Shown here: piece after piece, positions 37,161 to 46,013 of the stretch | How the letters are laid out: each line of letters begins with the position of its first letter | Position numbering within the stretch: the first letter of the stretch is position 1 | Source: Gracilimonas sp040117685 | GTDB taxonomy: Bacteria > Bacteroidota > Rhodothermia > Balneolales > Balneolaceae | Length of the DNA stretch: 64,000 nucleotides | Assembly: GCF_040117685.2 (NCBI RefSeq) | Contig: NZ_JBEDYP020000011.1 | Coordinates: forward strand, 62,001-126,000 | Direction of reading: 5' to 3' | Notes under the pieces: generated by a model | Databases searched by the model: none | Told to the model about the DNA's origin: nothing | Seen by the model: only the letters and a program-made list of their open reading frames with translations | Translations under genes and position numbers: made by a program

Positions 37161-37985
37161 TCAACTATCCTGCTTGTTGGAGGCAAAAGTCTCCTCAAAA
37201 AATGATTTCATCTTCTCCCAGCTCAGGCTGTCGGCTTTGGCGTTGTAGGCCAGCGGGAGGTCAAACTTCTGACCGAGGGAATCGGCGGCGGGGTTGGTGT
37301 AGGCATGTTGGGCGCCATCGTAATTGATATACTGATAATCTGCGCCCAATTCTTCGTAAGCACCTGATAGATTTGCAACCTGCTCTTCGGTCACAAAGGG
37401 ATCATCCGCGCCGTTTAAGATCAGGATGCGGGAGGTAAGGCTTTCCTGTGGCATGACGGGCAGCTGGAGTCCGGCATGGAAAGCAGCCACACCATCCAGG
37501 TCGGAGCCGGAGTTGGCCATGGCCAGAATCACGCTTCCGCCAAAGCAGTAGCCGATGGCTCCTATCTGTGTGGAGTCCACGTTCCCGCGATTTTTCAGGG
37601 TTTCCAGGGCCGCATTAAAGCGGGCTTTTGCTGTATCGAAATTACTCATTACATTATTGGAGAACTTCATGGCATCATCAGGATGATCTGCTTGTTTTCC
37701 TTCGCCATACATATCCACGGCAAGAGCTACATAGCCGAGTTTGGCCAGTTCATCCGCGGCCTGGCGGGCATGCGCATCATGGCCCCACCACTCGTGAACC
37801 ACCAACACACCCGGGCGTTTCGCAAAATTGTTTTCGTTCTGACTGATATACCCATTCATGGTAACCTCACCGGTGGAGTAGGTGATTTCCTGCCCCACTA
37901 CATTTTTATCATTGGTGCTGTATTCACTTCTTCCACACGCTGCAATCAAAAATAAAACAGGTGCCAGCAGTAATAATCTTTTCAT
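37161..37985 (-). CDS. Dienelactone hydrolase family lipoprotein
   Basis: This alpha/beta hydrolase of 274 residues carries a lipobox (LIAAC, Cys17). The catalytic triad of the dienelactone hydrolase family is visible: the Cys nucleophile in GAIGYCFGGSV, the Asp in LNGADDPFV and the His in DGAQHAYTNP. LVVHEWWGHDAHARQAADEL is the expected oxyanion-side motif. The family opens dienelactones or cleaves other esters, and the envelope location argues for hydrolysis of an external ester. The substrate is unknown. Confidence 0.9.
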   Translation of the reverse strand: MKRLLLLAPVLFLIAACGRSEYSTNDKNVVGQEITYSTGEVTMNGYISQNENNFAKRPGVLVVHEWWGHDAHARQAADELAKLGYVALAVDMYGEGKQADHPDDAMKFSNNVMSNFDTAKARFNAALETLKNRGNVDSTQIGAIGYCFGGSVILAMANSGSDLDGVAAFHAGLQLPVMPQESLTSRILILNGADDPFVTEEQVANLSGAYEELGADYQYINYDGAQHAYTNPAADSLGQKFDLPLAYNAKADSLSWEKMKSFFEETFASNKQDS

Positions 37986-38236
37986 CTTGTATAATCCGTA
38001 GTTCGGTTGATTTTGATTGTTTAGATAGTTGATGGGTATAAAAGGTTTTGAGGGAGAATGGTTCCGGCCGGGTGATAGGTGTTGTTTATGGGGGTGATGT
38101 GGGAATCATTGCTAATTAACTTTCAAGTATCTTCTAATCATTAACACGCTTTTCGCAAGAGTTTGTGTAATCCGTATTTGTATGGTTTAATTCAATTTAG
38201 TTTATTTGATTAAATAATAATTCCACCTATTCTAAA

Positions 38237-38962
38237 TTGCGTAACCCCAAATGGCATAGAGACGAAATCATTTTAGCTCTGGATCTATATTTTAAGATGG
38301 ATTCAAGCAAGATGACCAGCTCACATCCCGATATCATTGAATTGTCAGAATTATTAAATCGCCTTCCCATTCACGATATCAGGCCAGACGAGGTGAAATT
38401 TCGTAATCCTAATGGTGTTAATTTAAAATTGAACAATTTTAAAGCTTTCGATCCTTCCTATTCAGGAAAAGGAATGGAAAATTTTGGAAAGCTTGATAAA
38501 AAAGTATTTCAAGAATTTGAATCTGATACAGATCGTCTTCACAAAATTGCTAATCGCCTACGAGAAGTAAGTAAAGACCTTGAGTTGGCGAATCAACTGT
38601 ATATGATCAGTGAAGATAAAGAAGATGAACAACTTGAAGTAAAAGAAGGCGCGGTAATTTATAAGCTTCATAAATACCGAGAAAGAGATACCTCTATCAT
38701 CAAGAAGAAAAAAGAAAAGGAGTTCAAACGATTAGGAGGACTCCCTTGCGAAGCTTGTACTTTTGATTTCTACCAAAAATATGGTGATTTGGGATATAAA
38801 TATATTGAATGTCATCACCGTACACCTCTTTCCGAATTTTCAAGCCAAACTAGAACTACTCTGAATGATTTAGCATTGGTTTGTTCAAATTGTCACCGAA
38901 TGCTTCACAGAAAAGTTGATACTCTTAGCGTTGAGAGTTTAAAGAACTTACTTTCGGCTTAA
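38237..38962 (+). CDS. HNH endonuclease, McrA-like predicted restriction enzyme
   Basis: The 241-residue protein starts at a TTG (RNPKWHRDEIILALDLYF). The N-terminal WxRDExILALDLY segment is seen in predicted HNH restriction endonucleases (COG3183-type). The C-terminal HNH site is complete: CEACTF, YIECHHRTPLSEF and LALVCSNCHRMLHRK give the zinc-binding Cys pairs and catalytic His pair. Such proteins act on modified DNA or as stand-alone nucleases. No methylase is adjacent. Composition is AT-rich compared with flanking genes. Confidence 0.82.
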   Translation: MRNPKWHRDEIILALDLYFKMDSSKMTSSHPDIIELSELLNRLPIHDIRPDEVKFRNPNGVNLKLNNFKAFDPSYSGKGMENFGKLDKKVFQEFESDTDRLHKIANRLREVSKDLELANQLYMISEDKEDEQLEVKEGAVIYKLHKYRERDTSIIKKKKEKEFKRLGGLPCEACTFDFYQKYGDLGYKYIECHHRTPLSEFSSQTRTTLNDLALVCSNCHRMLHRKVDTLSVESLKNLLSA

Positions 38963-38987
38963 TCTCTACCAAGCCACCTCTTCCTAA

Positions 38988-39020
38988 TTTACGAATGATC
39001 GATAGACCGATTTGCGATTA
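38988..39020. repeat. Short R3 fragment
   Basis: TTACGAATGATCGATAGACC followed by GATTTGCGATTA matches the end of module R3. Nothing else is recognised between the HNH and Fic genes except the Fic flank repeat. Confidence 0.6.
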
Positions 39021-39105
39021 GTGATTTTATTAATCGATTATACTCCACCCCAGAAAGTTCGTCGTTCCTTGTTCAAAATTGGCTCATCGACATATTCCGG
39101 CAACG

Positions 39106-39127
39106 TGTCGAAATCATCGACATATCA
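39106..39127. repeat. Fic flank direct repeat, downstream copy
   Basis: A 22-bp sequence, TGTCGA-AATCA-TCGACA followed by TATCA, overlaps the fic stop codon. It is identical to 40270-40291. An additional TCGACATAT half-site lies at 39088-39096. Confidence 0.8.
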
Positions 39128-40207
39128 GGAGGAAAGCAGCTCGTAGAGGCGCGTATTCAGGTATAACATTTCGCGTCCCACCTGTTTGCTCTTCAAAATT
39201 CCGGCCGACTCCAGTTCTTTTAAATAGTCGGCAGCGGTCTGCCGCCTGGCCAGGTTTCGGTCTACCAGGAATTTAACTTTGCAATAAGGCTGTTCAAAGA
39301 GCAACTCAATCAATTCCTTGGAATACACCCGGTCGGGCAGCTTTTGCTTGGCTTCTTCCAGGATTTCATCCAGCAGGATTCGTATATCGTCGATCCGCTT
39401 CATCGTTTTTTCGGCGGTTACTTCCACGGCCTTTAACATGAAAATGAGCCAGGGTTCCCAATCCTGCTGTTCGGTCACCCCCCGGAGGAGACGATAATAT
39501 TCCGGCTTGTGGGAAATCACATAATCACTCAGGTAAAGAACCGGCTGATGCAATAACTTTTGATGGATCAGGTACAGGATGTTTAGAATTCGCCCGGTTC
39601 TGCCGTTTCCATCTTTAAAAGGATGGATGGCTTCAAACTGATAATGCATCACTGCCATTTTCACCAGCGGATCGGTGTTATCATCAGCCTGCATATATTC
39701 GGTCAGGTTTTCCAGTAAATCCTGAATCAGCGTTTTTCCTTCGGGCGGCCAGTAAATAATTTTACGCGTTCTGGGGTTTGCAATCACGGTTCCCGAATCG
39801 TCCCGGATTCCATCTTCGGTTTCCTTTATTATCTGCATGATCCTTACATACAGCTGCTGGTTGAGTTGTCCGCTTTCCAGAGCGCTCACTCCTTCCCACA
39901 ACGCCTTGCGGTAGCGGAGTACCTCCTTGGTTTGGGGATCCGTCTGCTGATCTTTGGCAGAAAGGGCGATAAAAAGCTTATCGTTGGTGGTGATCACATT
40001 CTCAATTTCCGAACTTGCCTTCGCCTCCTGCAACACTACATTATTAATCAGAATATCAGGATTAGGCAGGCTTACGGCTTTTCCTTTCAGCTCTGCCAGC
40101 ATCCGGTTTGCTGCTATGGAGGCTTTTAAGACAGCCGGGGTTTCCAGCGTTTTATCCGGCGGAAGCAAAGGGAGGATATTATAAGGCTGATTTGCATAGT
40201 CTGACAT
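39125..40207 (-). CDS. Fic domain AMPylase-like protein with C-terminal winged helix
   Basis: Fic proteins transfer AMP or related groups to target proteins. This 360-residue protein has the full active-site loop HPFKDGNGRTGR (about 192-203). The N-terminal ASSEIENV fits the inhibitory (S/T)xxxE(G/N) motif of self-inhibited class II Fic proteins. The C-terminus (RNLARRQTAADYLKELESAG) looks like a winged helix-turn-helix. It is bracketed by identical 22-bp repeats. The last codon lies within one of them, and the other is about 60 bases upstream of the start, where it could be an operator for the winged helix. Confidence 0.92.
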   Translation of the reverse strand: MSDYANQPYNILPLLPPDKTLETPAVLKASIAANRMLAELKGKAVSLPNPDILINNVVLQEAKASSEIENVITTNDKLFIALSAKDQQTDPQTKEVLRYRKALWEGVSALESGQLNQQLYVRIMQIIKETEDGIRDDSGTVIANPRTRKIIYWPPEGKTLIQDLLENLTEYMQADDNTDPLVKMAVMHYQFEAIHPFKDGNGRTGRILNILYLIHQKLLHQPVLYLSDYVISHKPEYYRLLRGVTEQQDWEPWLIFMLKAVEVTAEKTMKRIDDIRILLDEILEEAKQKLPDRVYSKELIELLFEQPYCKVKFLVDRNLARRQTAADYLKELESAGILKSKQVGREMLYLNTRLYELLSS

Positions 40208-40229
40208 AGAATGCGACTTTTTTAATATA

Positions 40230-40291
40230 TGTCGAAATATACACTATTTATCGACACTTCATAAAAACCTGTCGAAATCATCGACATATCA
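40230..40291. promoter_or_regulatory. Palindromic TGTCGA/TCGACA sites upstream of fic
   Basis: TGTCGA at 40230-40235 and TCGACA at 40251-40256 form one widely spaced pair. TGTCGA-AATCA-TCGACA at 40270-40286, inside the 22-bp repeat 40270-40291, forms a second. They sit 23-84 bases before the fic start and look like binding sites for the Fic winged helix or another regulator. Confidence 0.55.
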
Positions 40292-40446
40292 CGTAATTGC
40301 CACGAAAGCACTAAAACACAAAATGAAAGAGAAGCAAGGTGTTCTCCTGCAGGCAAAGCCTTAGTTCAAAGCAAGGGAAGGGAAGCAGGAGCTTCCGGGA
40401 TGGCGTTCCGAAGGTGGACCTTCGGAACGAGATTAACCTCAACCCT

Positions 40447-40503
40447 GGTCATTGGTCATTGGTCATTGGTCATTGGTCATTGAAATTTGGAATTTGGAAT
40501 TTG
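40447..40503. repeat. GGTCATT x5 and AATTTGG short tandem repeats
   Basis: Five perfect copies of the 7-mer GGTCATT (40447-40481) run into about 2.5 copies of AATTTGG. A shorter version, with CATTGGTCATTGGAATTTGG, lies at 45111-45130. The copy number is a candidate for variation. Confidence 0.85.
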
Positions 40504-40512
40504 AACTCCAAC

Positions 40513-41811
40513 TCACTCCACTAAAATCCACTCTTCCTGCGGAGGAACCAAAAACTCGGCGCCGTCTTCAGTAATCACCGCCATTTCTTCAACGGATATA
40601 GTTTTGTAAGTGCTGTCGGTCAGCGGCCAGCTGTGGAAGCCGTCGAAGGCAAACACCATCCCGGGCTTGAGAAGCTTTTGGGCAGAAGGGCGCTGTCTCG
40701 GAGTATGAGAACCACCTAAATTCGGTCCGGTGTCGTGAGCTACATACCCTACCGGGTGACCGGTGCTCCACATAACGTATTCGGATTTGTTTTCTTCCAT
40801 GAGCTTTCGCTGGGCGGCATCTACATCTTCGCCGCGAACGCCGGGTTTCATAGCATTAAATGCCGCACGATTTCCGGCTTTGGCCGACTCCCAGTAAAAC
40901 TGAAGGTCTTCCGGAGCTTCGGCCTCCCCTTCTTTCAACACATAAGCAAAACGCTGGATGTCGCTCACCCACCGATCGTATAGCTTAATACCAAAATCGG
41001 TTTGAATGACATCGCCGGGCATAATCACTTTGACGGTGGCATGGGAATGTCCGCGGTCAGCGCCGGAGTTTACATTCGGGTTTTGTGTAGGATTCCATGC
41101 TTCCCCTACGCCGTACTCCTCCATCTTTGCATCCAGGAAAGCCGCTACTTCGGCATCGGTGGTTACCCCGGGCTTAATGGTTTCATAGGCCTCCAGCTGC
41201 CATTGGGCGGTGAGCTCGGCGGCCTTGGTCATAATCTCCACTTCGCGGGGCGTTTTCACTGAGAGCCATTCGTATATCAGGTCTTCGGACGATACCAGTC
41301 GGCTGGAAAGTACTGCACCCAGAGCTTCCTCCAGAGCCTGCCGCTGAGTAAAACTGAGTCCGTCAGCTTGTGCATTGGCGGAGGATGAATTGACGGCGAT
41401 GCTTTCAAAATCCTGAGTGTTCATAAACTCCGCAGCCTGTTCCATAGCCGAACGGCCCCGCTCTACCGGAATCACTTCATCGTGGATATCCAGTTCACCC
41501 AGCGCCGTGGCTTCCCCAACCGGCGAATACACCCGCGAGTGGAAACCGTCTTCATCCCGGTAAAATAAAAACGCAGCGGTCCCTCCGGCATTCTCCCCGC
41601 CAATGTGATCGGCAATGGGGTCGTTGTTATTCTCCCTGCAGATGACGATCCAGGCATCCACCCCGGCTGCTTCCATTGCCTGTGGCAACAGGGTTGAAAT
41701 CCGCTCCTTCCGTATCTCCGGCCACGGCGATTCCCCCCATTCGATGGGCGGCTTGGATTCAGATGTACAGGCGGTGGTGATCATAAGAAGAGCAACTAAG
41801 TAGCGAAGCAT
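40513..41811 (-). CDS. M24 family metallopeptidase lipoprotein (Xaa-Pro aminopeptidase-like)
   Basis: Lipobox TTAC (Cys15) predicts a lipoprotein. The creatinase-like N-terminal domain (about 30-190) precedes a pita-bread M24 domain. Metal ligands of the family can be placed: QTDFG, SDIQRF, the His of GYVAHDTGP, then AFDGFHSW where the usual Glu (IEPG-type) is Asp, and SVEEMAV for the last Glu. The Glu-to-Asp change may reduce or alter metal use. The 432-residue length fits the family. A two-lipoprotein setting (dienelactone hydrolase, M24) flanks the Fic gene. Confidence 0.85.
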   Translation of the reverse strand: MLRYLVALLMITTACTSESKPPIEWGESPWPEIRKERISTLLPQAMEAAGVDAWIVICRENNNDPIADHIGGENAGGTAAFLFYRDEDGFHSRVYSPVGEATALGELDIHDEVIPVERGRSAMEQAAEFMNTQDFESIAVNSSSANAQADGLSFTQRQALEEALGAVLSSRLVSSEDLIYEWLSVKTPREVEIMTKAAELTAQWQLEAYETIKPGVTTDAEVAAFLDAKMEEYGVGEAWNPTQNPNVNSGADRGHSHATVKVIMPGDVIQTDFGIKLYDRWVSDIQRFAYVLKEGEAEAPEDLQFYWESAKAGNRAAFNAMKPGVRGEDVDAAQRKLMEENKSEYVMWSTGHPVGYVAHDTGPNLGGSHTPRQRPSAQKLLKPGMVFAFDGFHSWPLTDSTYKTISVEEMAVITEDGAEFLVPPQEEWILVE

Positions 41812-41819
41812 GGCTTATA

Positions 41820-42960
41820 TTTGATTGAATGTTGATGTCTCAAGGAATATGAACATCCAACAAGGAACATCCAACTTTTAAGGAGTGGAATGAATAGCGT
41901 TCCGAAGCAGGAGCTTCGGAACGAGGAGGGACGAGGAGGGAAGAACCCTGTTTTACACAGATTCTTCACTCCGCCACGCTGCGTTCAGGATAACACAAAC
42001 CTGTGGGCATATTCTTATGCCGTCGCTGACGGCATCGCCCCGGCTGCGGGGCGTAAGGAATGCATGAACAGGCCCTGTCATCCCGAAGGAGTAAGCACAG
42101 CGAATGACTGAGGGATCTCTGTGATTTGCGAACAATCGATGGACCGAATGACCGATTTGCGATTTCTTTTATTAGACAACCCCATCGTCATCCCGCAGCG
42201 AATGCCGGGATCCGGTAGCCAGCTAACGAGCATGCTTCCAGGCAACCTCAACCTTTCTTGCCACCACCAACCACCGCGAAGGGTTGAAACCCGTTCGCTT
42301 GTGTAATGGAATACATCTTACCTCTATCTCAGAATACCCCAACAACTGACATCACCTCCAACCGCCTTCCCGACAACCTAACTATTAAAGGAGTCCTCTT
42401 TCCCTGCGGCCATTAAATCAAACCCAATGCACGAATTGCACACCGGAGGGAAAGAGACAGAGATAGGGGTCCGCCAGCTAAGGATAACACTGCCTGTTTA
42501 ACACTAACCCCATTGATTTGCGAACATCCGATTTGCGATTTCTTTTACTTAGTCAACCACAACCATCGTCATCCCGCAGCGAATGCCGGGATCCGGTAGC
42601 TAGCTATTGGGCATGCTTCCTGACAACCTCAACCTTTCTCGCCACCACCAACCACCGCGAAGGGTTGAAACCCATTCGCTTGTGTAATGGAATACATCAA
42701 TACCCCAACAACTAACATCACCTCCAACCGCCATCCCGACAACCTAACTATTAAAGGAGTCCTCTTTCCCTGCGGCCATTAAATCAAACCAAATGCACGA
42801 ATTGCACGCCGGAGGGAAAGAGACAGAGATAGGGTCCTCAAGCGAAGGACACCACTGTTTCCATTCAACCCTCTCTTCGCTCCGACGCAGAGCGTCAGGA
42901 GCGAGGTGGATAATGGACAAGAATAAAGGAGTCTTCTAACGAAGGATAAACTGCCTTAAT
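41820..42960. repeat. Intergenic repeat block F, two tandem units
   Basis: No gene in about 1.1 kb. Modules: ATCCAACA-type segment (about 41850-41880), R6 (about 41962-41992), R4 (42025-42059), R3 (42077-42163), R5 (42190-42232), R1 (42276-42298), R2 (42381-42472), shortened R3 (about 42515-42540), R5 (42570-42612), R1 (42657-42679), R2 (42747-42837) and R7 hairpin (42876-42904). Confidence 0.85.
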
Positions 42961-42965
42961 TTACC

Positions 42966-44426
42966 CTAATTAAGTTCTACTTTCTCGGAGATGTAATTAT
43001 TGTAGTACTTCATCTGCACCACTTCCCCGTCCTCATTTCGAATGAAGCGCATGCTTTCGCCATCTTCCCCGTTATCGCGGATGCGTACAAAGTGATCTTT
43101 CTCCACCCTTCGATACTTAGAAAATTCTCCGGGATTACTTGACGGAAGTCCCATCCTCACCAGTTTATTTCCCCAGGTCCCTACATAGCTGGTACTCTTC
43201 ATAACTTCACCCTGATAATAGCCCGCGTATTCTTTGAGTTCTTCAGCCAGATCCTCATCAGCGGCTTCGATACTGCCGGCTTCAGAAAGAATACCATGTA
43301 TACCCCGGGCGTATTTACCGGGATTCGGGTTACTGCTGTTGATCATCACCGAATAGGCCATCTTGGTTTCGGGGTTCATCATTAGTGTAGTCTTGTATCC
43401 GGGACAATGACCGCCGTGCCCTACCCATTTCTTCCCATCGGGACCTTTGTAGACGGCAAAACCGAGTCCCCAGCTGGTGCCAAAATCGCTGTCCATCCAG
43501 TGGATGTTGTGCATGTTTTTGATGGTGGCCGGATGCAGAATCTCTTCTTCTTCCGCATCATACAGCCGGAACTGCCAGGCAGCGAAGTCGGCCAGGTCTT
43601 CGACGGTTGAGCTGAAACCCGCTGCGGGCGTTACTCCGTTGGGGTCAAACATCTCGACTGGGTCCTGCTTGCCTTCGAAGGTTTCATAGGAATGGCCCAC
43701 AGCCAGCTGTCCACCCCAAAGATCCCCGGGCATATCGGGCCGGGTGTCATCCAGGCTCAGAGGGTTCAGAATGTGTTCTTCCACATAACTTTCATATTCC
43801 TGTCCGGAAACTTCTTCCACGATATAGCCGAGCAATGCCATAGACAGATTACTGTACTGAAAATAGGTGGAGGAGGGATACAGCGTTTGCTGACTGTTCA
43901 GCTTGTCCAGTACCTGCTGCTTGGTAGGAAATTCTTGTTCAGGGTCCGTCCAGTGCGACCATGCATTTTCCCGGGGAAGGCCGGACGAATGAGTAAGCAA
44001 ATTCCGGATGGTAATTGGACCGCTGAGCTCATATTGCTGCTGTAGATCAAAACCAGGTAACACATCTTCCACACGATCGTCCAGCCTCAGCTTTCCATCT
44101 TCATACAGGTTCATGATTGAGACCGAAGTAAAGAGCTTGGAAATGGAGCATATGCTACAGATGGTATTGGTTTCCATAGCGAGGCCCTCTCCGGGATTGG
44201 ACTGTCCATAGGCACCTTTCCAGACCACTTCCTGATCTTTCAGAGCAATGGCACTTATGCCCGGCAGCTCATCGTACTTTTGCATGGCATCCAGCCACAC
44301 GTCTACCAGAACAATGGCCTCCGAATAATCTGTCTTTGTTTCCTTTTCTTCGGCTTTCTCTTCCTGTGCAAATGCAAAGTGGCTTCCTGCAAGCAGCACA
44401 ATCAGCAATATTGATTTCTTTCCCAT
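42966..44426 (-). CDS. Secreted serine hydrolase of the beta-lactamase/class C family
   Basis: The ATG at 44426 starts a signal peptide ending FAFAQ. The 486-residue protein has the three motifs of class C-type serine hydrolases: SISK (SxxK), YSN in YFQYSNLSMALLGY, and HGG in VGHGGHCPGY replacing KTG. A C-terminal extension of about 100 beta-rich residues (YAGYYQGEVMKS, MRFIRNEDGEVVQMKYYN) is the DUF3471-like domain common in these proteins. Activity may be esterase or D-aminopeptidase rather than beta-lactamase. Confidence 0.88.
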   Translation of the reverse strand: MGKKSILLIVLLAGSHFAFAQEEKAEEKETKTDYSEAIVLVDVWLDAMQKYDELPGISAIALKDQEVVWKGAYGQSNPGEGLAMETNTICSICSISKLFTSVSIMNLYEDGKLRLDDRVEDVLPGFDLQQQYELSGPITIRNLLTHSSGLPRENAWSHWTDPEQEFPTKQQVLDKLNSQQTLYPSSTYFQYSNLSMALLGYIVEEVSGQEYESYVEEHILNPLSLDDTRPDMPGDLWGGQLAVGHSYETFEGKQDPVEMFDPNGVTPAAGFSSTVEDLADFAAWQFRLYDAEEEEILHPATIKNMHNIHWMDSDFGTSWGLGFAVYKGPDGKKWVGHGGHCPGYKTTLMMNPETKMAYSVMINSSNPNPGKYARGIHGILSEAGSIEAADEDLAEELKEYAGYYQGEVMKSTSYVGTWGNKLVRMGLPSSNPGEFSKYRRVEKDHFVRIRDNGEDGESMRFIRNEDGEVVQMKYYNNYISEKVELN

Positions 44427-44499
44427 GATCCCCAAGTTGGATTAGTATTGAATCCATGGAATTGAAACATTTATAATCGTTTTTGCAAGATTTTTTTGT

Positions 44500-45110
44500 T
44501 CGGGATCGCTGCCTTAATTCCATCAGTTCCTTCACTTCGTTCAGGATAACACAAACATGCGGGCACCTACCTTATGCCGTCTGTGACGGCATCGCCCCGA
44601 TCCGGGCGTAAGGGATGTGTGGATATGCCCTGTCATCCTGATGGAATGAGCGCAGCGAAAGACTGAAGGATCTCTGTGATTTGCGAACAATCGATGGACC
44701 GAATAACCGATTTGCGATTTCTTTTACTTTAGACTACCCCACCGTCAGCCCGCAGCGAATGCCGGGATCCTGTAGCCAGCTAATGGGAATGCTTCCAGGC
44801 AATCTCAACCTTTCTCGCCACCACCAACCACCGCGAAGGGTTGAAACCCGTTCGCTTGTGTAATGGAATACATCTTAGCTCTATCTTAGAATACCCCTAC
44901 AATCGACATCACCTCCAACCGGCATCCCGACAACTTAACTATTACAGGAGTCCTCTTTCCCTGCGGCCATTAAATCAAACCAAATGCACGAATTGCAAGC
45001 CGGAGGGAAAGAGGCAGAGATAGGGTCCTCTAGCCAAGGATACCACAGCCTTATACCCTTCGCTCCGACGCAGAGCGTCAGGAGCGAGTACTTGGGCTAA
45101 CTCTTCACGT
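44500..45110. repeat. Intergenic repeat block G
   Basis: No gene. Modules: R6 (about 44520-44555), R4 (44583-44612), R3 (44632-44719), R5 (44742-44786), R1 (44833-44855), R2 (44938-45028) and R7 hairpin (45060-45088). This is one complete ordered unit and can serve as the reference copy. Confidence 0.88.
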
Positions 45111-45150
45111 CATTGGTCATTGGAATTTGGAGCTTGGGATTTCGCCCCCG

Positions 45151-45675
45151 CTAAATCACTTCCTCCACATACCGCTTCACATCAAATTCATCCATGGGAG
45201 ACGTTTTCCTTAGATACAACGGATGATGAGGGTGTCCTGCTTTAGAAATGCGTCCCCGGGTAAAGAACCGGTTGCCGTTACCGGAAATGGCATCATAAAT
45301 ATCCTGCAGGCAGCGTGAAAGGTACGGCCGTTTTTCGATCAGCGTTCCCCAGGCACACCAGATATCAGCGGACAGATTGTTGGTTAGCTCAGCAATAACG
45401 TCCACGTTTTTGTCATGAATCTTCTTCTGGAAGTGTTTGTGCATCTTATCCGGATTGGTGGCCCGCTGCGGATACAGGTTGAACATGAGCCACCCATCGT
45501 AATTGTTTTCCATCGCAAACCGGGCAACAGATGCCACTGTGGGATCCAAATCTCCCGGCTTGGCCGTAGATGGGTTCACCCCAAAACAAATCAGTGGATT
45601 ATCGCCTTCCTGCCCTAAAGAATAACGGGTCAACGGTTCATCGTGATGGTAAATCCATGAGCGATCGGGGTACAT
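45151..45675 (-). CDS. DUF1643 family protein
   Basis: The 174-residue protein begins MYPDRSWIYHH and carries the DUF1643 core FGVNPSTAKPGDLDPTVASV, YDGWLMFNLYPQRATNP and DIWCAWGTLIE. A reading to 45792 is possible, but the added N-terminus is encoded by word-repeat DNA (AGGTTCCAAGTTCCATGG) and is doubtful. DUF1643 has no known biochemical function and often occurs with defence or mobile genes, which fits this accessory setting. Confidence 0.8.
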   Translation of the reverse strand: MYPDRSWIYHHDEPLTRYSLGQEGDNPLICFGVNPSTAKPGDLDPTVASVARFAMENNYDGWLMFNLYPQRATNPDKMHKHFQKKIHDKNVDVIAELTNNLSADIWCAWGTLIEKRPYLSRCLQDIYDAISGNGNRFFTRGRISKAGHPHHPLYLRKTSPMDEFDVKRYVEEVI

Positions 45676-45796
45676 GGGTCGGGTTTGATTCTGGTTTTTT
45701 TGAGGATGGGAATATCGAAGTTTTAGGTTCCAAGTTCCATGGTTTGAGGTTCGGATCATAAATTCGTGCTCCAGTTTTTTGCAAACAGACAATCCC

Positions 45797-45900
45797 TCAT
45801 TTGGAGATCCCGGATCAAGTCCGGGATGACGGCGTGATTAGGAAAAGTTGTCATCCATTACGCAAACGAATGGGTTTCAACCCTTCGCGATGGTAGCGAT
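45797..45900. repeat. Repeat block H with inverted R1
   Basis: A perfect hairpin ATCCCGGA-TCAAG-TCCGGGAT (45807-45827) is followed by an R1 copy in the opposite orientation to all the others (45867-45888). No gene is seen between the DUF1643 and tilS genes. Confidence 0.7.
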
Positions 45901-46013
45901 TGACTGAATTCTGATTAACGAGTAACGAATAACGAGAAAATCTACCCTTCCTATTGATCAGAATAAGCCGGCTGAATGTTCGATATTGTTCTAAAAACCC
46001 ACTACTTTTTTCT

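Noticed and set aside
36926..37198. Frame with DPISVSFPPAGS-type peptides in repeat modules
   Set aside because: The same peptide appears wherever module R2 is read backwards; the frame is broken differently in each copy, so it is repeat-derived, not coding.
40447..40503. Tandem heptamers as a CRISPR-like or origin iteron array
   Set aside because: Heptamers are directly abutting without spacers, there is no initiator gene nearby and no DnaA-like clusters are seen.
42381..42837. Possible CRISPR array, because R1/R2 repeat with spacers
   Set aside because: Units are 23-90 bases, spacing is irregular, intervening DNA is itself repeated, and no cas gene is present.
45676..45792. 39-residue N-terminal extension of the DUF1643 protein
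   Set aside because: Encoded by dispersed word repeats, and the family core starts after it.
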